Part shown: positions 4,282 through 8,107 of the stretch, one piece after another
Layout: each line of letters begins with the position of its first letter
How positions within the stretch are numbered: position 1 is the stretch's first letter
From: Candidatus Omnitrophota bacterium
GTDB lineage: Bacteria > Omnitrophota > Gorgyraeia > Gygaellales > Profunditerraquicolaceae
Assembly: GCA_016938245.1 (NCBI GenBank)
Contig: JAFGUY010000024.1
Location: 1 to 8,107, forward strand
Length of the DNA: 8,107 nucleotides
Reading direction: 5' to 3'
Made by a program: the position numbers and the translations under genes
Notes under the pieces: model-generated
Seen by the model: the letters and a program-made list of their open reading frames with translations, nothing else
What the model was told of the DNA's origin: nothing
Database searches by the model: none

Positions 4282-5469
4282 TTTGAAGGGGGCGATAACT
4301 CTATCTAGTATTCCGGAAAGATATGCCATCAGGATACCATAATTAGTAATCGCTACGCCCGCTTCCCTGGCTTTCTCAATCCTGTGCATAATCTCTCTTC
4401 TATTAACCATACACCCGCCGCAGGAGATGACAAGCTTAAAACGCTTTAAATCTTCGAGGAAATCCCCTCCGGCAGAAACTTCATAATGCAGATCCTTCTT
4501 AGTATAATTCAATAACCACGTAGGAATCTTTGTGCGGCCGATATCTTCAGGCTGGACATGATGGGTACATGCTTCGGCAATTAAGATTTCATCCCCATCT
4601 TCCAGCTTCTCAACTGCAAAAACACCATTAACAAAAGTATCCAAGTCGCCTTTATGCCGCGCAAAAACTGTAGAAAAAGATGTGAGCGGGTAATCTTGCG
4701 GCAAGATTTCCCGCACTGTTTCGAAGACCTGCGAATCAGTTATTACCAGTTTTGCAGGCTGCTTCAAAGAAGCAATACTCTTCTCTAATTCTGTTTCCTT
4801 AGTGACAATGGCTACCGCATTTCTATCTAAGATATCCCGCATTACCTGAACCTGCGGCAATATCAGCCTGCCTTGCGGCATAGCGCTATCAATAGGGCAG
4901 ACTAAGATCACTACATCCTGCTCATCAATAATATCTGCTACCAAAGGAACCGGCGACCAATAAGACGGAGCTAAATCCATAATCTTTCGCTTTAACTCAT
5001 CTATACCTTTATCAAATTTGGCGCTAACCTCAATAAACGGAATTTTGTTCTTTAATAAATAGCCCCGAGAAGTATCTCCTTTAAGCTCACACTTATTTAA
5101 GACAAAAATAAAAAGGAGCTTCTCAGCACTAAAAGTCGCTATAAGCTCGTCCTCAAAACTGTCAATTATTGTATCGGGCTCAACGACAATAATCCCCACA
5201 TCTGTCTTACGTAAAACCTTCTGCGTGCGCTTAACTCTCTCCTCGCCCAGTACCCCCTGATCATCAATTCCAGCAGTATCAATTAACATGCACGGCCCAA
5301 TCGGAAGAATCTCCATTGCCTTATAAACAGGGTCAGTAGTAGTCCCCGATACATCCGAAACAATCGCGGTATCCTGGCCTGTAATTGCGTTAATCAGGCT
5401 GGATTTTCCGGTATTGCGTTTACCAAAAATCCCTATATGCAACCTATTGCTTGCCGGTGTCTTATACAT
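4279..5469 (-). CDS. hydF: [FeFe]-hydrogenase maturation GTPase HydF
   Basis: This 396-residue scaffold protein receives the diiron precursor of the H-cluster, assembled through HydE and HydG, and delivers it to apo-HydA. Residues 1-170 are a Ras-like GTPase: G1 GKRNTGKS (16-23), the GTTTDP switch (42-47), G3 DTAG (64-67), a G4 that reads NKCE (125-128) instead of NKxD, and SAK near 149-151. The middle is the dimerisation domain. The C-terminal domain carries CTH and later SCGGC, the iron-sulfur ligands normally written CxH...HCxxC; the His before the last pair is Ser here. The length is normal. It overlaps hydE by 8 bases. The stop codon TAG lies inside the terminal repeat of the element at 4114-4281, just after DRVIAPFK, close to the expected end of the family. 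Confidence 0.96.
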   Translation of the reverse strand: MYKTPASNRLHIGIFGKRNTGKSSLINAITGQDTAIVSDVSGTTTDPVYKAMEILPIGPCMLIDTAGIDDQGVLGEERVKRTQKVLRKTDVGIIVVEPDTIIDSFEDELIATFSAEKLLFIFVLNKCELKGDTSRGYLLKNKIPFIEVSAKFDKGIDELKRKIMDLAPSYWSPVPLVADIIDEQDVVILVCPIDSAMPQGRLILPQVQVMRDILDRNAVAIVTKETELEKSIASLKQPAKLVITDSQVFETVREILPQDYPLTSFSTVFARHKGDLDTFVNGVFAVEKLEDGDEILIAEACTHHVQPEDIGRTKIPTWLLNYTKKDLHYEVSAGGDFLEDLKRFKLVISCGGCMVNRREIMHRIEKAREAGVAITNYGILMAYLSGILDRVIAPFK

Positions 5470-6523
5470 ATCTCCCTACTTTTAAAGAATCTCCTATTCC
5501 ATAATCAATAAACCTACCTAAACTTTTTGCCATATCATCCATACAGAAATTGCAGGCGCCTACCGGCTCATCAACGCATCTTTTACCCGGGTATATTTCA
5601 TAAAGTTTACGGTAAGGCTGCGGAGTAAAATTAGGCATTAGAACATTTGCCCCGCATCCTAAACCATCCATTCTGTAATCTTTATCCAAACTTCCTAAAG
5701 CAGTGGTTGCCGGAATATGGGAATTTTTAGTAACAATACGGGTTAAAGCTATTGTTTTCAGGGTAAGTAAGGCTTCACCTATATCCTGATTACTAAATCT
5801 TGAATCACCATGCGGGATAAAAGGCCCTATCCCGGTCATATCAAGGTCTCTTTCCTTAAAGAAAATAATATCATTAGCAATTATTTTTAAGGTTTGGCCA
5901 GGGAGTCCGACTATGTTTCCGGAACCTACCTGGTAACCCAACGTTTTTAAATCATCGAGGCATCTTATTCTATTATCTAAACTCATACCTTCATGGGCCG
6001 ACTCATATAGCGCTTTATCCGAAGTCTCTATCTTAAGCAAATACCTGTCTGCTCCGGCATCCTTCCACAGCTTATAATCATCAAAGCTTCTTTCTCCAAC
6101 AGAAAGAGTAATTGCCATATCAAATTTTGATTTTATCTCTAAAATTATATCCCTTAGCCATAAAACATCTATCCCTGAATCATCTCCGGACTGTAAAACT
6201 ACGGTTTTAATATTTCTTGCTGCTAACAGCTCAACGCTCTTTAAAATCTCATCCTTTTTCATGCGATAGCGCTTAATTTTAAGATTATTTTTATTTAGGC
6301 CGCAATAAAAGCAATTCCGGATGCAAAAGTTAGAAAACTCGATAATCCCCCGTAAGAATATTCCCTCCCCGCAAAATTCATGCCTTACTAAATCGGCAAA
6401 TGAAAAAAGCGTATTCAAATCGTCAGAGGATTCTAAAGAAAGGACTGATTCTAATTCGGCTGCTTCCGGTAAATCCGCCTCTTTAATTTTAGCTAATAGG
6501 CCCGTAAGTTTAAACATATTCAT
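5462..6523 (-). CDS. hydE: [FeFe]-hydrogenase maturation radical SAM protein HydE
   Basis: This 353-residue radical SAM enzyme acts on the iron-cysteine-carbonyl/cyanide product of HydG during assembly of the H-cluster diiron unit. The radical SAM motif is C67xxxC71xxC74 (FCIRNCFYC). Other conserved blocks are VLQSGDD near 109-115, SGNIVGLPGQT, and GIGPFIPHGDS. Near the C-terminus, RCVDEPVGACNFC has the three cysteines of the optional second cluster (C-x7-C-x2-C) seen in Thermotoga HydE. The start ATG at 6523 has AGGAG six bases before it, inside the end of hydG, with a 14-base overlap; a second ATG two codons on is also possible. The 3' end overlaps hydF. The G-E-F order and overlaps make balanced co-translation likely. 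Confidence 0.95.
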   Translation of the reverse strand: MNMFKLTGLLAKIKEADLPEAAELESVLSLESSDDLNTLFSFADLVRHEFCGEGIFLRGIIEFSNFCIRNCFYCGLNKNNLKIKRYRMKKDEILKSVELLAARNIKTVVLQSGDDSGIDVLWLRDIILEIKSKFDMAITLSVGERSFDDYKLWKDAGADRYLLKIETSDKALYESAHEGMSLDNRIRCLDDLKTLGYQVGSGNIVGLPGQTLKIIANDIIFFKERDLDMTGIGPFIPHGDSRFSNQDIGEALLTLKTIALTRIVTKNSHIPATTALGSLDKDYRMDGLGCGANVLMPNFTPQPYRKLYEIYPGKRCVDEPVGACNFCMDDMAKSLGRFIDYGIGDSLKVGRYV

Positions 6524-7898
6524 CCCTTACTCCTGAATCAACATGCGCGAAAAATAATTTTAGCCTCTCCTGATCAGATTTATCCAGCTCTCTAAAATAC
6601 CGCTCAATCATCTTATGTCCTATAGCCTTAACTTTATCGGAAGAAAAATCATCAAGGTATTCCTTAAGGGTAATTAAAGCATTCATACTACACTTTCCTT
6701 TAATCGTCCCGGGTTTGGCTAACTGCATAAAAGCTTCGCCGGTTCTTTCCTTTCGGTAACAGGCAGCACAAAAACTGGGGATATAATCATGGTTTATCAA
6801 AGTTTCAACTATCTCATCTAAGCTCCGGTGGTCGTTTAAGGAAAACTGCCCTGTAGCGTCTTCTCTTTCCAAATCAGAATAACCTCCGGGTGAAGTACGC
6901 GATGCTGCGCTAATCTGGGAAACCCCCAGGCTTAAAAGCAAATCGCGCATCTTTGGAGACTCGCGCGTGGACATAATTATACCGGTGTAAGGCACAGAGA
7001 GCCGTAAGACTGCCACTACCTTCTTAAACTCTTCATCCGATAATTTATAGGGAGGATTAAGCGACATCTCTACGCCTTCAGCCGGCTCAATCCGCGGCAC
7101 CGATATAGTATGCGGCCCGACATTAAAGCTTTTTTCCATATGTTCAATATGGGATAAAAGGCCTAAAGTCTCAAATTTATAATCATATAAACCGTATAAC
7201 ACTCCTATTCCTATATCATCTATCTTTGCAGTAAAAGCCCGGTCAATAGCATCTAGCCTGTTATCTGGATCACTCTTAGGGCCCTTTGGATGCATACGAA
7301 GATAGGTTTCATGATGATAAACCTCCTGAAAAAGCTGGTAAGTGCCTATTCCGGATTTTTTAAGTTTTTTGAAATCCTCTACGCTTAAAGGAGCGCAATT
7401 AACATTAACCCTTTTTATCTTATTTTTCCCGACCTCTGCGCTATAAATAGCCCTGACCGCCTCAACATAATAATCAATATTTTCCTTGCCTTGGGGCGCA
7501 GCTTCACCGCAAACCATCAGTATCCTCTTCTGGCCTTGCCTTAAAAGCAATTCAGTCTGACTTTTAATTTCAGATGGCGCAAGGGCTTTACGCTTAATCG
7601 AAACATTATCTGACTTAAACGCACAATACAAACAACTGTTTCTGCAGAGATTACTAATATAGAGCGGTGCAAAAAGCACTACCCTTCTGCCGTAAATTTT
7701 GTCCTTAACAAAACTTGCTGTATTAAAGATCTTTTGGATGTAAGCAGGGTCACTAACGGAAAGTAACGCGGCAGATTCCCTAAGGCTAAGCCTTTTAAGC
7801 AACTTAGCCTTATCGAGAATGCTATCGAGTTTCGCAGTATCAGTCTTAGCTTCACTAACAAGCAAATTATTTATTATATTCTGATCAATATACTTCAT
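6510..7898 (-). CDS. hydG: [FeFe]-hydrogenase maturation radical SAM tyrosine lyase HydG
   Basis: This 462-residue enzyme splits tyrosine into p-cresol and dehydroglycine and converts the latter to CO and cyanide bound to iron, the ligands of the H-cluster. The radical SAM motif is C85xxxC89xxC92 (LCRNSCLYC). The C-terminal auxiliary cluster motif CxxC-x22-C, diagnostic of HydG against ThiH, is complete at C377, C380 and C403. Blocks such as YQLFQEVYHHETY and GIGVLYGLYDYKFE also fit. The start lies three bases after the stop of the TM1266 remnant and has no visible Shine-Dalgarno, so its translation may once have been coupled to that gene. It overlaps hydE by 14 bases. Confidence 0.96.
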   Translation of the reverse strand: MKYIDQNIINNLLVSEAKTDTAKLDSILDKAKLLKRLSLRESAALLSVSDPAYIQKIFNTASFVKDKIYGRRVVLFAPLYISNLCRNSCLYCAFKSDNVSIKRKALAPSEIKSQTELLLRQGQKRILMVCGEAAPQGKENIDYYVEAVRAIYSAEVGKNKIKRVNVNCAPLSVEDFKKLKKSGIGTYQLFQEVYHHETYLRMHPKGPKSDPDNRLDAIDRAFTAKIDDIGIGVLYGLYDYKFETLGLLSHIEHMEKSFNVGPHTISVPRIEPAEGVEMSLNPPYKLSDEEFKKVVAVLRLSVPYTGIIMSTRESPKMRDLLLSLGVSQISAASRTSPGGYSDLEREDATGQFSLNDHRSLDEIVETLINHDYIPSFCAACYRKERTGEAFMQLAKPGTIKGKCSMNALITLKEYLDDFSSDKVKAIGHKMIERYFRELDKSDQERLKLFFAHVDSGVRDEYV

Positions 7899-7901
7899 AG
7901 A

Positions 7902-8021
7902 CTATTCACATTTACAGAGGCCGGATTTAACTGAAACTTGGGAAACTTTACCTAATTTTCCGGTTAAAGCGCCCACCTCATCGGTTGAAGCATTCACTAT
8001 TAAAACTATTACGCTAAGATC
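7902..8021 (-). pseudogene. C-terminal remnant of a TM1266-family hydrogenase system regulator
   Basis: The frame reads DLSVIVLIVNASTDEVGALT from 8021, then GKLGKVSQVSVKSG and a short cysteine-bearing tail to TAG at 7904-7902. This is the second half of the roughly 80-residue TM1266-type ACT/NikR-like protein (iron-only hydrogenase system regulator), usually encoded beside hydE, hydF and hydG. Upstream the frame meets TGA at 8030-8028, and none of the three frames from there to the window edge resembles the missing first half (normally ending in a GRMG...PY stretch). The gene therefore seems broken by a deletion or insertion near 8021-8030. A frameshift alone does not explain it. The stop is three bases from the hydG start, the normal operon position. 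Whether the N-terminal half lies beyond the window is unknown. Confidence 0.75.
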
Positions 8022-8107
8022 CCTGAGTCAATGCATTTGTTAGTTGAGAATGGCAAAGGTCCTCGCGCCATTTTTTCCTAAATTCCAGGGGTAGAGGAAT
8101 GTATCCC
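8022..8107. other. Non-coding or foreign sequence upstream of the hyd remnant
   Basis: No supported gene is seen here. AATGGC (8049-8054) and GCCATT (8067-8072) form a 6-bp stem, followed on the plus strand by four more T, which could be a weak plus-strand terminator. GGGGTA (8089-8094) and TATCCC (8102-8107) are nearly inverse to each other at the edge. One frame on the minus strand is open from the edge to a TAG at 8018-8016, but it carries no recognisable motif. This segment replaces the expected first half of the TM1266 gene. The promoter of the hyd operon is not identified. Confidence 0.4.

Noticed and set aside
6321..6536. 71-codon open frame on the plus strand
   Set aside because: Fully antisense to the conserved N-terminal part of hydE; no family resemblance.
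7679..7861. 60-codon open frame inside hydG on the same strand
   Set aside because: Out-of-frame shadow of the HydG N-terminus.

Overview
The window reads as a compact stretch of chromosome from a strictly anaerobic bacterium. Nearly every gene lies on the minus strand and the genes are tightly packed. Three things point to anaerobic life: a complete maturation set for [FeFe]-hydrogenase (HydG, HydE, HydF), a free-standing desulforedoxin, and a NifX-like protein with a DUF5320 protein under a Fur-type regulator. The style (AT-rich, short overlaps, DUF5320 and NifX-like neighbours) recalls candidate-phylum anaerobes such as Omnitrophota. That is an impression from gene content, not a demonstrated assignment.

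From right to left, which is the direction of transcription: (1) 7902-8021 is a C-terminal remnant of a TM1266-family (iron-only hydrogenase system regulator) gene, cut off from its N-terminal half. It is followed by hydG (6510-7898), hydE (5462-6523) and hydF (4279-5469), which overlap by 14 and 8 bases. No hydrogenase catalytic subunit is present. (2) 4114-4281 is a short element bounded by perfect 16-bp inverted repeats. Its outer bases supply the stop codon of hydF. (3) 1657-4093 is a second co-directional array: a 42-residue desulforedoxin missed by length cut-offs, a half-length TSUP permease, a DsrE-family gene broken by an in-frame TAA at codon 8, TrmO (tRNA t6A37 methyltransferase), a previously uncalled 59-residue protein with two CPxC knuckles, and an extended SDR epimerase/reductase. 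(4) 1115-1646 holds a Fur-family regulator with a near-consensus sigma70 promoter and a Fur-box-like palindrome at its start. (5) 84-1092 holds a DUF5320 protein behind a 14/15 match to the Fur box, a perfect 13-bp hairpin, and a NifX/NifB-like iron-cofactor protein. The first 19 codons of another gene run off the left edge.

Taken together, the right half builds the H-cluster. The middle array carries redox and sulfur-relay proteins (desulforedoxin, TSUP, DsrE) mixed with a tRNA modification enzyme and an SDR. The left part looks like a metal-responsive unit in which Fur probably controls itself and the DUF5320/NifX-like pair. The most notable points are the nonsense codon in dsrE, the new double-CPxC small protein, the inverted-repeat element that caps hydF, the truncated TM1266 gene directly before hydG, and the two related Fur boxes.
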